Source of the DNA: Variovorax sp. PBS-H4
GTDB lineage: Bacteria; Pseudomonadota; Gammaproteobacteria; Burkholderiales; Burkholderiaceae_C
Length of the DNA stretch: 64,000 bases
Direction of reading: 5' to 3'
Assembly (NCBI RefSeq): GCF_901827205.1
Contig: NZ_LR594675.1
Coordinates: 620,001 to 684,000, forward strand
Shown: positions 1 through 9,228 of the stretch, in pieces
Position numbering within the stretch: the stretch's first letter is position 1
How the letters are laid out: every line of letters starts with the position of its first letter
Translations under genes and position numbers: made by a program
The notes under the pieces: generated by a model
Seen by the model: only the letters and a program-made list of their open reading frames with translations
Database searches by the model: none
Told to the model about the DNA's origin: nothing

Positions 1-2
1 GG

Positions 3-725
3 CGGTCCTGCGAGACCCACGGGTTGAGCGCGGCTTCGATCACCAAGGGCATGGAGCTCGCGCAGCGCACCGCACAGCAACTCGATGCCAGCGGCGCGCA
101 GGTGGTACTGCTGGCGCGGGCGGGTCAGGACCTGGGCAAGTACGGGCTGCACTACTCCCACATGGGCCTGGCCTACAAGACCGAGGCGGGAGCCTGGCGC
201 GTGGTGCACAAGCTCAATCAGTGCAACACCGCGACCGCGGCGGTCTACCGTCAGGGACTTGGCGAGTTCTTCCTCGACGACTTGTGGCGCCACGAAGCCG
301 CATGGGTGGTGCCGACACCCGCCGTACAGGCGCAGCTGCGGGCGGCGCTGGACGAGTCGCCCTCGCGCATCACGCGGCTGCACACGGTGCCCTACAGCAT
401 CGTGAGCTACGCCTGGGGCGACAAATACCAGCAGTCGAACCAGTGGGCCATCGAGACGCTCGCGGCGGCGATGGAGCCAGCGACGATCCGTACCCGCGGG
501 CAGGCGCAGGCGTGGCTGAAGTTCAAGGGCTACGAGCCCACCACGCTCAAGCTGGGGCCGTTGACGCGCCTCGGGGGCCGCGTCAGCGCTGCCAATGTGG
601 CCTTCGACGACCATCCCAACGACAAGCGCTTCTCCGACCGCATCGAGACCGTCACGGTCGACTCGGTCTTCGCCTGGCTGCCGCGCGCGGGCCTCGGTGC
701 AGCGCCGGTGACGCTCAGGCTCTAA
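3..725 (+). CDS. DUF2145 family protein (5' partial)
   Basis: The reading frame is open to the left window edge, so the true start lies upstream; the first visible in-frame start is a TTG at 24. The text resembles DUF2145 proteins: a Cys followed by SAAS/T residues near the N-terminus, then an LLARAGQDLGKYGLHYSHMGLAYK block and a C-terminal VDSVFAWLPRAG segment. Family members are usually exported proteins of about 250-280 residues whose signal peptide would fall outside this window. Function is unknown. The next gene begins 28 bp downstream on the same strand, so the two may be co-transcribed. Family assignment is by recognition only. Confidence 0.75.
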   Translation, partial: RSCETHGLSAASITKGMELAQRTAQQLDASGAQVVLLARAGQDLGKYGLHYSHMGLAYKTEAGAWRVVHKLNQCNTATAAVYRQGLGEFFLDDLWRHEAAWVVPTPAVQAQLRAALDESPSRITRLHTVPYSIVSYAWGDKYQQSNQWAIETLAAAMEPATIRTRGQAQAWLKFKGYEPTTLKLGPLTRLGGRVSAANVAFDDHPNDKRFSDRIETVTVDSVFAWLPRAGLGAAPVTLRL

Positions 726-753
726 TGCTGCAGCGTCAATAACGAGGAGTGCA

Positions 754-1845
754 ATGAGCAGCAAATCCCTGCGCCTGTCTGAAAAGTGGTTCCGCCGCGG
801 CCTGTGGGTGGTGGCGCTGGTGTTCGCAAGCTTCCTGGTCGGGCTGGGCAGTACCGTCGTGGGCGACCTGCCGCGGGTCGAGCGCACGTTGACGCTCGAT
901 GACTTCATCGACCGACCCGCGGCCGAGCCGCTGCGCCGGACCATCCAGGCCGGCCAGCGTACCGAGCAGGAGTCCACGCGCGAGCGGGAGCAGGCCGAGC
1001 TCGCGCTGGTCGCCGCACAGCAGGCCAGCCGGGCAGCGCGAGAGACCTTCGGCAACTGGCTGGCCACGCGGCGCGTGACCGCGCAGCCAGACCAGGACAG
1101 CGAGCTGATCGCTCGCACCAAGGCGCTCGACGCGCTGAAGGCCAAGGAAGATGAAGCGCAGCGTGCCGTCGGGACGCAGCGCCAGATTGCGCTCGACGCC
1201 CGCCAGGCACGCCAGGCCGCGCAGGAGAAGCTTGCGGGCCTTGAGGAGATGGCGCGCAGCGCGCTCGAGGCGGAGAACCGGCGCGTCGAATTGCGCGTGT
1301 TCGCCTACCGGCTGACGCTCACCCTGCCGCTGCTGGTCATCGCTGGCTGGCTGTTCGCGAAGAAACGCAAGAGCACCTGGTGGCCTTTCGTCTGGGGCTT
1401 CATCTTCTTCGCGCTGTTCGCCTTTTTCGTCGAGCTCGTCCCTTACCTGCCGAGTTACGGTGGCTATGTGCGCTACGCGGTGGGCATCGTGCTCACCGTG
1501 CTGGTGGGGCGCTACGCCATCATTGCGCTCAACCGCTACCTGGTACGCCAGAAACTGGCCGAGGCGCAGCCCGACATGGTGCGGCGCAACGAGCTGAGCT
1601 ACGACACCGCGCTGGCGCGGCTGGCCAAAAGTGTCTGCCCCGGCTGCGAGCGGCCGGTGGATCTCAAGAGCACCGAGATCGACTTCTGCCCGCACTGCGG
1701 TATCGGCCTGTTCGACCATTGCCGCGTGTGCAAGGCCCGCAAGAGCGCGTTCTCCCGCTTCTGCCACGCCTGCGGGACGGTCGCGACAGCGCCCGTGGCT
1801 GGCAACGCGCCCCCGCTTCAGGTCCAGCCGGCATCCACCACGTAG
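754..1845 (+). CDS. Membrane protein with C-terminal double zinc ribbon
   Basis: A 363-residue protein of unknown function. An AGGAG at 745-749 sits correctly before the ATG. The layout is one membrane segment at about residues 14-38, a charged Gln/Ala/Glu-rich stretch at about 60-175 likely to form a coiled coil, three hydrophobic segments at about 188-255, and a cytoplasmic tail at about 295-345. The tail has four CxxC pairs (CPGC, CPHC, CRVC, CHAC) typical of tandem zinc ribbons. It probably follows the DUF2145 gene in one transcript. Its last 28 bp overlap the convergent SDR gene. Two other zinc-ribbon membrane proteins lie in the window (34593-34919 and 44305-45351), though their ribbons differ from this one. 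Confidence 0.75.
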   Translation: MSSKSLRLSEKWFRRGLWVVALVFASFLVGLGSTVVGDLPRVERTLTLDDFIDRPAAEPLRRTIQAGQRTEQESTREREQAELALVAAQQASRAARETFGNWLATRRVTAQPDQDSELIARTKALDALKAKEDEAQRAVGTQRQIALDARQARQAAQEKLAGLEEMARSALEAENRRVELRVFAYRLTLTLPLLVIAGWLFAKKRKSTWWPFVWGFIFFALFAFFVELVPYLPSYGGYVRYAVGIVLTVLVGRYAIIALNRYLVRQKLAEAQPDMVRRNELSYDTALARLAKSVCPGCERPVDLKSTEIDFCPHCGIGLFDHCRVCKARKSAFSRFCHACGTVATAPVAGNAPPLQVQPASTT

Positions 1846-2594
1846 TCCTGGGCGCTGCACATCCGCGAATCGTCTGCCGCGAGGAAGAGCGCCATGCTGG
1901 CGATGTCCTGAGCCATCACGCGGCCGGGCAGGCACTGCGCGGCGTCGATCTGGGCCTCCGACTCGGGCTTGACCCACAGCTTCAGCTGGCGCTCGGTCAT
2001 CACCCAGCCGGGCACGATGGTGTTGACGCGGATGTTGGCCTTGCCGAGGTCGCGTGCAAGCGAACGCGTCAGGCCTTGCGCAGCCGCCTTGCAGGCCTGG
2101 TAGACCGGATAGCCGGCGCCCTTGATCATCCAGCTGACCGAGCCGAAGTTGATGATCGAGCCGCCCCCCGATGCACGCATGTCCTCGGCCACGGCCTGTG
2201 CGGCGAAGAACTGGTGCTTGAAGTTGACCGCCACCAGCGCATCGAACTCCTCGCTCGTGACATCGGCCATGTCGTGGCGGCGGTCGTTGGCGGCGTTGTT
2301 GAGCAGCACGCGTATGGGGCCGAAGCGCGCACGGGTTGCGGCAATGGCAGCCTGCAGCGCGGCGACATCGGTGACGTCGCACGCTTGAAAGAGCACCGCG
2401 TTGCTGCCCTGCAGCGTGCCTGCGAGTGCCTGGCCAGCCGCGACATCGATATCGCAGAAGCCGACATTCGCGCCCTGCGCATGGAAGGCCCGCACCAGCG
2501 CTTCGCCGATCCCGGTGGCGCCGCCGGAGATGAAGACGCTGCGCCCGGCGATCGATGGATAGCGCGCCGAATAGGTGGAGTCCGTTGCCGTCAT
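1818..2594 (-). CDS. SDR family oxidoreductase
   Basis: A classical short-chain dehydrogenase of 258 residues using NAD(P). The Rossmann motif SGGATGIG is near residue 20, an LNNAAN motif follows, then the catalytic Ser in FGSVSW and the YxxxK in VYQACK. I chose the ATG at 2594 because MTATDSTYSARYPSIAGRSV leads straight into the Rossmann fold; the longer frame adds 18 residues with no family likeness. The pattern resembles sugar 1-dehydrogenases of this superfamily, but the substrate cannot be read from the sequence. It converges on and overlaps the zinc-ribbon gene by 28 bp. No pathway partners are adjacent. Confidence 0.88.
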   Translation of the reverse strand: MTATDSTYSARYPSIAGRSVFISGGATGIGEALVRAFHAQGANVGFCDIDVAAGQALAGTLQGSNAVLFQACDVTDVAALQAAIAATRARFGPIRVLLNNAANDRRHDMADVTSEEFDALVAVNFKHQFFAAQAVAEDMRASGGGSIINFGSVSWMIKGAGYPVYQACKAAAQGLTRSLARDLGKANIRVNTIVPGWVMTERQLKLWVKPESEAQIDAAQCLPGRVMAQDIASMALFLAADDSRMCSAQDYVVDAGWT

Positions 2595-2776
2595 GGTCAG
2601 GTGTCGTGCAAATTGAGGAGGGCTGCCACGATGTAGCCGACCCGGCAATTCTCTCCGCCGCGGCCCACGCGCGCCAGTGCGCGCGCGGGCCTTGCATGCG
2701 GCGTATGGCTTAGGTCGTGTTCCAGCGAGTGCTGCTTCTGGCTACGCTTGAGCCCTTCGATACCTCACGCGCAACC

Positions 2777-2953
2777 ATGTTCAGCCAGCTCCTTCGCCGC
2801 CACGCCGCTGCCGGCCTTTACCTTGCATCGATGGCCGCCGCCTTGCTCTCTGCAGCGAGCCTGGTGACCAATGCAAAGGAGCCGATCGACGTCCTTCTGT
2901 TCGAGGCCCACAGCACGCCTCTGGCCTTCGAGACCGCAGGCGCCGCAGAGTAG
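2777..2953 (+). CDS. Possible small hypothetical protein
   Basis: A 58-residue frame with a hydrophobic segment (GLYLASMAAALLSAASLV) that could be a single membrane span or signal sequence, ending one base before the tgt stop codon on the other strand. The frame can be extended to a GTG at 2717. No convincing ribosome-binding site precedes either start and I do not recognise a family. It fills the 360-bp gap between the SDR and tgt genes, which otherwise shows nothing I can name. It could be noncoding. Confidence 0.3.
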   Translation: MFSQLLRRHAAAGLYLASMAAALLSAASLVTNAKEPIDVLLFEAHSTPLAFETAGAAE

Positions 2954-2954
2954 C

Positions 2955-4127
2955 TCAGATGCCGCGTGCGCGGTCGGTCTTGAAGCGCGCGCGGAACTGC
3001 GAATAGGTGCCCGCATCGAGCGCCGCGCGGATCTCGCGCATCAGGTTCAGGTAGTAGTGCAGGTTGTGGATCGTCGTGAGCATGGGCCCGAGCATTTCGC
3101 CGCAGCGGTCCAGGTGATGCAGATAGGCGCGGCTGAAGCCGTCGCGCCCCCCCTCGTTCCACGACACGCCGGCGGAGCCCGCGCAGGCATGGCAGGTGCA
3201 GCTCGGGTCGATGGGCTGCGGGTCGCTCTTGTGGCGCGCATTGCGCATCTTCAGATCGCCAAAGCGCGTGAAGAGGGTGCCATTGCGCGCATTGCGCGTG
3301 GGCATCACGCAGTCGAACATGTCCACGCCCTCGGCCACGCCTTCCACCAGGTCCTCAGGCGTGCCGACGCCCATCAGGTAGCGCGGCTTGTGGGAGGGCA
3401 GCCGGTGTGGTGTGTGCGCCATGATGCGCAGCATTTCCTCCTTGGGCTCGCCCACGCTCACGCCACCGATTGCGTACCCCGGGAAGTCGAGCTCCACCAG
3501 CTGGGCCAGCGACTCTTCGCGCAGGTTCTCGTACATGCCGCCCTGCACGATGCCGAAGAGCGCGTTCGGGTTGGCGAGCCGCGCGAACTCGGCCTGGCAG
3601 CGCCGTGCCCAGCGCAGGCTCAACGCCATCGACGAGCGCGCCTCGTCCTCGGTCGTGATATGGCCGTTGGTGTCGTAGGGTGTGCACTCGTCGAACTGCA
3701 TGACGATGTCGCTGTTGAGGATGGTCTGGATCTGCATCGAGACCTCGGGCGTGAGGAACAGCTTGTCGCCGTTGACCGGAGAGGCGAACTTCACGCCTTC
3801 CTCGCTGATCTTGCGCATCGCCCCCAGCGACCAGACCTGGAAGCCGCCGGAGTCGGTCAGGATGGGCTTGTTCCATTTCTCGAACTGATGCAGGCCGCCG
3901 AAGCCGGCCATCACGTCCAGCCCGGGTCGCATCCAGAGGTGGAAGGTGTTGCCCAGGATGATCTGCGCGCCCATCTCGTCGAGGCTGCGGGGCATCACGC
4001 CCTTGACGGTGCCATAGGTGCCCACGGGCATGAAGATCGGCGTCTGCACCACGCCGTGGTTCAGCGTCAGGGTGCCGCGGCGGGCGTGGCTGGCGGGGTC
4101 GACGGCGAGAAGTTCGAAATTCAGCAT
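2955..4127 (-). CDS. tgt: tRNA-guanine transglycosylase
   Basis: Exchanges guanine-34 of GUN-anticodon tRNAs for preQ1 in queuosine synthesis. The 390-residue length is normal. Visible marks are TDSGGFQVWSLG (substrate-binding region with the first catalytic Asp), the nucleophile region FDCVMPTRNARNG, and the C-terminal zinc site CTCHAC followed by a downstream His. The start MLNFELL at 4127 was chosen because the longer frame upstream only reads through queA in another frame. tgt begins 7 bp before the queA stop, so the two genes are translationally coupled and act in successive steps: Tgt inserts preQ1, QueA then modifies it. Confidence 0.97.
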   Translation of the reverse strand: MLNFELLAVDPASHARRGTLTLNHGVVQTPIFMPVGTYGTVKGVMPRSLDEMGAQIILGNTFHLWMRPGLDVMAGFGGLHQFEKWNKPILTDSGGFQVWSLGAMRKISEEGVKFASPVNGDKLFLTPEVSMQIQTILNSDIVMQFDECTPYDTNGHITTEDEARSSMALSLRWARRCQAEFARLANPNALFGIVQGGMYENLREESLAQLVELDFPGYAIGGVSVGEPKEEMLRIMAHTPHRLPSHKPRYLMGVGTPEDLVEGVAEGVDMFDCVMPTRNARNGTLFTRFGDLKMRNARHKSDPQPIDPSCTCHACAGSAGVSWNEGGRDGFSRAYLHHLDRCGEMLGPMLTTIHNLHYYLNLMREIRAALDAGTYSQFRARFKTDRARGI

Positions 4128-5182
4128 GCTTCGTGTGTTGATCGGTTCGTCCGGGCCAGCAGCATCGCGTCGCCGTAGCTGAAGAAGCGGTAGCGCGCGC
4201 GGATTGCATGGGCATAGAGCGCCATCACGCGTTCGTGGCCGGCAAAGGCGCTCACCAGCATCATGAGCGTGCTCTTCGGGAGGTGGAAGTTGGTGACGAG
4301 CAGGTCGACGTGGGCGAAGGCGAAGCCGGGTGTGATGAAGATGCGGGTGTCGCCGCTGGCTTGGCCGCTTTGGGCCCACGACTCGAGCGTGCGCACGGTG
4401 GTGGTGCCCACGGCGACGATGCGGCCGCCGCGAGCCTTGGCCTCGGCGATCGCGTGCTGCGTCGCTTGGGGCACCTCGTAGCGTTCGGAATGCATCTGGT
4501 GCTCGGCGATGTTCTCGGTCTTGACAGGCTGGAAGGTGCCAGCGCCCACATGCAGCGTGACGCTGGCGCGTTGAACACCCCTTGCCTCGAGCTCGTTCAG
4601 CAGCGCCTCGTCGAAATGCAGCGCCGCCGTGGGTGCCGCCACCGCGCCGGGCACGCGAGCGAACACCGTCTGGTAGCGGCGCTCGTCCTCCTGCGAATCG
4701 GCGTGCTCGATATAGGGTGGCAAGGGCACGTGACCGCAGCGCGCCATCAGCGCATAGGGGTCCTTGCCTGTGGGGCTGTCGAAGCGCAGGCGGAACAGCG
4801 CGCCTTGCTCGTCGGGCCAGCGGCCCAGCAGCGTCGCCCGGAAGCCGCCCCTCATGGCCAGGACGGTGCCGAGCGGTGGCTTCTTGCTGACCTTCATGTG
4901 GGCCACCACCTCATGGTCCTTCAGCACGCGTTCCACGAGCAACTCGAGCTTGCCGCCGGTGGGCTTTTCGCCGTAGAGGCGGGCCTTGACCACGCGAGTG
5001 TCATTGAAGACCAGCAGGTCGCCCGCGCGCAGCAGTGAGGGCAGATCCTTGAAGATGCGATCGGTGGGAGGATCGCCTGTGCCATCGAGCAGGCGCGAGG
5101 CGCTGCGTTCGGCTGCGGGATGCTGGGCCACCAGTTCGGGCGGCAAATCGAAATCGAAATCGGAAAGCGTGAAGGCGCGCAT
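4121..5182 (-). CDS. queA: S-adenosylmethionine:tRNA ribosyltransferase-isomerase
   Basis: Transfers and isomerises the ribosyl group of SAM onto preQ1 in tRNA, giving epoxyqueuosine. The 353-residue protein begins MRAFTLSDFDFDLPPELVAQ, the usual QueA start, and carries the conserved FNDTRVVKARL, LHVGAGTFQPV and TNFHLPKSTLMMLVSAFAG blocks. I set the start at 5182; the frame extends upstream through non-conserved sequence that overlaps recG. Its last 7 bp overlap the tgt start, forming a two-gene queuosine unit. Divergent from recG with a 76-bp gap, which must hold promoters for both. Confidence 0.97.
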   Translation of the reverse strand: MRAFTLSDFDFDLPPELVAQHPAAERSASRLLDGTGDPPTDRIFKDLPSLLRAGDLLVFNDTRVVKARLYGEKPTGGKLELLVERVLKDHEVVAHMKVSKKPPLGTVLAMRGGFRATLLGRWPDEQGALFRLRFDSPTGKDPYALMARCGHVPLPPYIEHADSQEDERRYQTVFARVPGAVAAPTAALHFDEALLNELEARGVQRASVTLHVGAGTFQPVKTENIAEHQMHSERYEVPQATQHAIAEAKARGGRIVAVGTTTVRTLESWAQSGQASGDTRIFITPGFAFAHVDLLVTNFHLPKSTLMMLVSAFAGHERVMALYAHAIRARYRFFSYGDAMLLARTNRSTHEAC

Positions 5183-5258
5183 GAGTCTTGAGGGCCGGAC
5201 AGGCCCGTGCCAAGGAGGCGAGGGGAAAGGGAGCCGGAGAGGCGGGCAGAATTGTCCC

Positions 5259-7367
5259 ATGCCCGCCACCGCCAAGTCCTTGCCGCCTGAAAAGCCCGCA
5301 CAGCCCGCGGCGCCCGGCGCCGGCCTCAGCGCGGTGCAGCGCGCACTCCGCAAGCTGGGCCTGGTGCGGGACATCGACTTCGCGCTCTATCTGCCGATGC
5401 GCTACGAAGACGAGACCCGCGTCGTTCGCCTGGCGGACACGCGCGATGGCGACATGGCGCAGATCGAGGCGGTAGTGACTGAAAGCGAAGTGGTCTTTCG
5501 CCCGCGCCGCCAGCTGATCGTGACGGTGGACGATGGCAGCGATACCTGCCAGTTGCGCTTCTTCAACTTCTATCCCTCTCAGCAGAAGCAGCTGGCGGTG
5601 GGCTCGCGGATACGCGTGCGGGGCGAAGTGCGTGGTGGTTTTGCCGGGCGGCAGATGATGCATCCGAACGTGAAGGCGGCGGGCACGGAATTGCCCGAGG
5701 CACTGACGCCGGTGTACTCGACGATTGCGGGACTGCCGCAGCCCGTGCTGCGCCGGGAGGTGCGCTCCGGGCTGGCGCGCGCGGTGCTCGACGAGACCAT
5801 TCCTGCAGCAGACGTTCCGCATGGAGCCTGGGACCTGCGGCGTGCGCTCCATTTCCTGCACTACCCGGCGCCCGATGTCGCGATGGCCACGCTGGAGGAT
5901 CACAGCCACCCGGCATGGCAGCGGCTGAAGGCCGACGAGCTGCTGGCGCAGCAGCTGTCGCAGCTGCAGGCGCGTCGAGCCCGCGCGGTGCAGCGGGCGC
6001 CCGTTCTGGCGGCGCTGGCCTCAGAACAATCGCTCAGCAACACGCTTCGGGCTGCATTGCCCTTCGTCCTCACCGGCGCCCAGCAGCGCGTGGTGGAGGA
6101 GATCGCCCGCGACCTGGCGCGCGAGGTGCCGATGCACCGGCTGCTGCAAGGCGACGTGGGGTCCGGCAAGACCGTCGTTGCGGCGCTTGCCGCCGCGCGC
6201 TGCATCGATGCGGGCCACCAGTGCGCGCTCATGGCGCCCACCGAGATCCTGGCCGCCCAGCATTTCGGCAAGCTGGTCGGGTGGCTCGATCCGCTGCTGG
6301 CTACGCGCGGCCTGCGCGTGGCCTGGCTCACCGGCAGCCAGAAGAAGAAGGAGCGCGACGCGATGTCGGCAGCGGCCGAGAACGGCGAGGCCGCCCTGGT
6401 GATCGGCACGCACGCGGTGATCTCGGAGAAGGTACGTTTTCGCCGACTGGCGCTCGCGATCATCGACGAGCAGCACCGCTTCGGCGTAGCGCAGCGCCTG
6501 GCCCTGCGAGGCAAGGCTGGCGGGCAGCTGGAACCTCATCTGCTGATGATGAGCGCCACCCCGATCCCGCGCACGCTGGCGATGAGCTACTACGCCGACC
6601 TCGATGTTTCCACCCTCGATGAGCTTCCGCCGGGGCGCACGCCCATCGTCACCAAGCTGGTCGCCGAGCACCGGCGAGACGAGGTCATCGATCGCATCCG
6701 CGTGCAGCTCGAGCAGGGCCGGCAGGTCTACTGGGTTTGCCCCCTCATCGAGGAAAGCGAGGCCGTCGACTTGCGCAACGCGACCGAGACCCGCGACGAG
6801 CTTGCTGCGGCGCTGGGGGATCAAGTTGGCGTCGGGCTCCTGCATTCGCGCATGCCGACGGCTGAAAAGCAGGCGGTGATGGAAAGCTTCACCGCCAATC
6901 GGCTGCAGGTGCTGGTCAGCACGACGGTGATCGAGGTGGGCGTCGACGTTCCCAATGCCTCGCTGATGGTGATCGAGCATGCAGAGCGTTTCGGTCTTTC
7001 GCAACTGCACCAGCTACGCGGCCGGGTGGGCCGCGGCGCCGCCGCCTCGGCGTGTGTGCTGCTCTACGCGCCGAACGAGGGCGGCCGGGTCGGAGAGGCA
7101 GCGCGACAGCGGCTCAAGGCCATGGCCGAGACCAGCGACGGTTTCGAGATCGCGCGGCGCGACCTCGACATCCGCGGTCCCGGCGAGTTCCTCGGCGCGC
7201 GGCAGTCGGGGGCCCCGCTGCTGCGCTTCGCGGACCTCAGCACCGACGTCCTGCTGCTCGACTGGGCGCGCGCCCTTGCGCCGCGCATGCTGGACCGGCA
7301 GTCAGAGCTGGCAGACAAGCACGTCGACCGCTGGCTCGGCAGCAAGGCCGAGTACCTCAAAGCTTGA
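5259..7367 (+). CDS. recG: ATP-dependent DNA helicase RecG
   Basis: A 702-residue superfamily 2 helicase that remodels stalled forks and Holliday junctions. An N-terminal wedge/OB domain (about residues 20-230) is followed by the helicase core with Walker A GDVGSGKTVVA, motif II in the DEQH form (IIDEQHRFG), motif III MMSATPIPRTLAMS, and the C-terminal block RGRVGRG with the downstream TSDGFEIARRDLDIRGPGEFLG. The ATG at 5259 was chosen because about 90 residues of the longer frame upstream overlap the divergent queA gene and are not RecG-like. oxyR follows 64 bp downstream on the same strand, an arrangement seen in several betaproteobacteria. Confidence 0.97.
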   Translation: MPATAKSLPPEKPAQPAAPGAGLSAVQRALRKLGLVRDIDFALYLPMRYEDETRVVRLADTRDGDMAQIEAVVTESEVVFRPRRQLIVTVDDGSDTCQLRFFNFYPSQQKQLAVGSRIRVRGEVRGGFAGRQMMHPNVKAAGTELPEALTPVYSTIAGLPQPVLRREVRSGLARAVLDETIPAADVPHGAWDLRRALHFLHYPAPDVAMATLEDHSHPAWQRLKADELLAQQLSQLQARRARAVQRAPVLAALASEQSLSNTLRAALPFVLTGAQQRVVEEIARDLAREVPMHRLLQGDVGSGKTVVAALAAARCIDAGHQCALMAPTEILAAQHFGKLVGWLDPLLATRGLRVAWLTGSQKKKERDAMSAAAENGEAALVIGTHAVISEKVRFRRLALAIIDEQHRFGVAQRLALRGKAGGQLEPHLLMMSATPIPRTLAMSYYADLDVSTLDELPPGRTPIVTKLVAEHRRDEVIDRIRVQLEQGRQVYWVCPLIEESEAVDLRNATETRDELAAALGDQVGVGLLHSRMPTAEKQAVMESFTANRLQVLVSTTVIEVGVDVPNASLMVIEHAERFGLSQLHQLRGRVGRGAAASACVLLYAPNEGGRVGEAARQRLKAMAETSDGFEIARRDLDIRGPGEFLGARQSGAPLLRFADLSTDVLLLDWARALAPRMLDRQSELADKHVDRWLGSKAEYLKA

Positions 7368-7431
7368 ATGCAGCCAATGCGCGGTGTTCCCGGCGCGCTC
7401 CGGGAACTCTTGCGCATAATTGACGGAAGCT

Positions 7432-8403
7432 ATGACCCTCACCGAACTCAAATACATCGTTGCGGTCGCACGCGAGCGGCATTTCGGCAAGGCGGCCGAG
7501 GCCTGCTATGTCTCGCAGCCCACCCTTTCGGTCGCGATCAAGAAGCTGGAGGACGAGCTCGAGGTCAAGCTCTTCGAGCGCAGCGCGGGCGAGGTCACGG
7601 TCACGCCACTGGGGGAGCAGATCGTGCAGCAGGCGCAGAGCGTGCTCGACCAGGCTGCTAGCATCAAGGAGATCGCCAAGCGGGGAAAGGACCCGCTGTC
7701 GGGACCGCTCAACCTCGGCGTGATCTACACCATCGGCCCTTACCTGCTGCCGGACCTGGTGCGCCAGAACATCGCGCGCACCCCGCAGATGCCGCTGGTG
7801 CTGCAGGAGAACTTCACCGTCAAGCTGCTGGAGATGCTGCGGGCGGGCGAGATCGACTGCGCGATCATGGCCGAGCCTTTCCCGGACACCGGACTTGCAG
7901 TGGCGCAGCTCTACGACGAGCCTTTCATGGCAGCCGTTCCGGTCCACCATCCGCTTGCAGAGCGCGAGTCGGTGAGCTCCGACGAGCTCAAGAAGGAGAC
8001 CATGCTGCTGCTCGGCACGGGCCACTGTTTTCGCGACCATGTGCTCGAGGTCTGCCCTGAGTTCGCGCGTTTCTCGAGCGATGCCGAGGGCATCCGCAAG
8101 AGCTTCGAGGGTTCCTCGCTGGAGACGATCAAGCACATGGTAGCGGCTGGCATGGGCGTAACGCTGGTGCCGCGCCTGTCGGTGCCGGCGGATGCACTCA
8201 AGCCCAGGGCCGCGAAGGGGCGCGGCAGGGAGCCTGAGCAGATCGTGCGCTACCTGCCGGTGCGCGACATCCAGGGCGGCGAACCCCCGACGCGCCGCGT
8301 GGTGCTGGCCTGGCGCCGCAGCTTTACGCGCTACGAGGCCATCGCCGCGCTGCGAAACGCGATTTACGCGTGCGAGCTGCCAGGCGTGAAGCGACTCTCA
8401 TAG
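7432..8403 (+). CDS. oxyR: Hydrogen peroxide-sensing LysR regulator OxyR
   Basis: A LysR-type activator of peroxide defence. The N-terminal winged helix (MTLTELKYIVAVARERHFGKAAEACYVSQ region) is followed by a substrate-type domain carrying GHCFRDHVLEVC. With the ATG at 7432 as start, the two cysteines fall at residues 199 and 208, the same numbers as the disulfide-switch pair of E. coli OxyR. That spacing supports both the identity and this start over the TTG at 7420. The protein is 323 residues, slightly longer than E. coli OxyR at its C-terminus. dps, a classical OxyR target, follows 150 bp downstream. Confidence 0.95.
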   Translation: MTLTELKYIVAVARERHFGKAAEACYVSQPTLSVAIKKLEDELEVKLFERSAGEVTVTPLGEQIVQQAQSVLDQAASIKEIAKRGKDPLSGPLNLGVIYTIGPYLLPDLVRQNIARTPQMPLVLQENFTVKLLEMLRAGEIDCAIMAEPFPDTGLAVAQLYDEPFMAAVPVHHPLAERESVSSDELKKETMLLLGTGHCFRDHVLEVCPEFARFSSDAEGIRKSFEGSSLETIKHMVAAGMGVTLVPRLSVPADALKPRAAKGRGREPEQIVRYLPVRDIQGGEPPTRRVVLAWRRSFTRYEAIAALRNAIYACELPGVKRLS

Positions 8404-8553
8404 CTGCCCGCTCGGTTTCGAAAGTTGCGCCGTACCTGCGCTTTTTGAACCGCCTGCGACGCAATGGCTGCGATAGAGTGGGACTGTTGCGAAGCAGGCC
8501 CTTGGCTTCTAAAGTTTGCTTCAGTTCAACAACCTCCAGAAAGAACTTTTGCC

Positions 8554-9147
8554 ATGGCCAAAGTCGACAAGAAGTCCAAGTCCGCTTTCGGCAACGCGCC
8601 GGCTGCTTCCGCCGGCAAGGTGCCCAACAAGGGTGGTGCGGTGGTGGCCCAGGAGTCCGGCGGCCGCAATGCGCCGATGATCAACATCGGCATCGACAGC
8701 GAAGACCGGGCCGCGATCGCCGAAGGTTTGAGCCGTGTGCTGGCGGACACCTACACGCTCTATCTCACGACCCACAACTTCCACTGGAACGTGACCGGGC
8801 CGCACTTCAACTCGCTGCATGCGATGTTCATGGAGCAGTACACCGAACTGTGGGGCTCGACCGACGTGATCGCCGAGCGCATTCGCGCGCTGGGACACTA
8901 CGCCCCAGGCTCTTATGCCGAGTTCAGCAATATCGCGACGGTGCCCGATGTCCCCAAGGAACCGCCGAAGGCGATGGAAATGGTGCGCATCCTGATGAAA
9001 GGCCACGAGACGGTGTCCCGTATCGCGCGCGAGTTCATCCCGGTGGCCGAAGAGGCCGGCGACGACCCGACTGCCGACATGCTGACTGCGCGCTGCACCG
9101 TGCACGACCAGACGGCATGGATGCTGCGGTCGCTGCTCGAAGACTGA
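8554..9147 (+). CDS. dps: Dps/ferritin-like DNA-protection protein
   Basis: A 197-residue Dps family protein that oxidises and stores iron using peroxide, so shielding DNA. The ferroxidase signature THNFHWNVTGPHFNSLH and the partner block AERIRALG are present. The N-terminal 40 residues are Lys/Ala/Gly-rich (MAKVDKKSKSAFG), like the DNA-binding tails of some Dps proteins. I chose the ATG at 8554; the longer frame from 8464 is not Dps-like. Lying just after oxyR, it is probably peroxide-induced, but I could not identify a clear OxyR site in the 150-bp gap. Confidence 0.93.
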   Translation: MAKVDKKSKSAFGNAPAASAGKVPNKGGAVVAQESGGRNAPMINIGIDSEDRAAIAEGLSRVLADTYTLYLTTHNFHWNVTGPHFNSLHAMFMEQYTELWGSTDVIAERIRALGHYAPGSYAEFSNIATVPDVPKEPPKAMEMVRILMKGHETVSRIAREFIPVAEEAGDDPTADMLTARCTVHDQTAWMLRSLLED

Positions 9148-9228
9148 AACCTGCGGTTTGAACGGCGTCGCTTCCGCCGGGTGCGACGGGTGTGGCGCTC
9201 GTCCGGAGCCGTGCCGCAAAATCGCGGC

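Noticed and set aside
736..2697. 653-residue open frame on the minus strand
   Set aside because: It overlaps the zinc-ribbon gene in antisense and the SDR in another frame; composition is that of a shadow.
4986..5258. N-terminal extension of RecG
   Set aside because: The frame is open upstream but overlaps the divergent queA gene and the sequence is not RecG-like; the conserved protein begins at 5259.
8404..8553. OxyR binding site before dps
   Set aside because: Single ATAG-like elements occur but not the spaced tetranucleotide pattern expected for OxyR, so I did not call a site.
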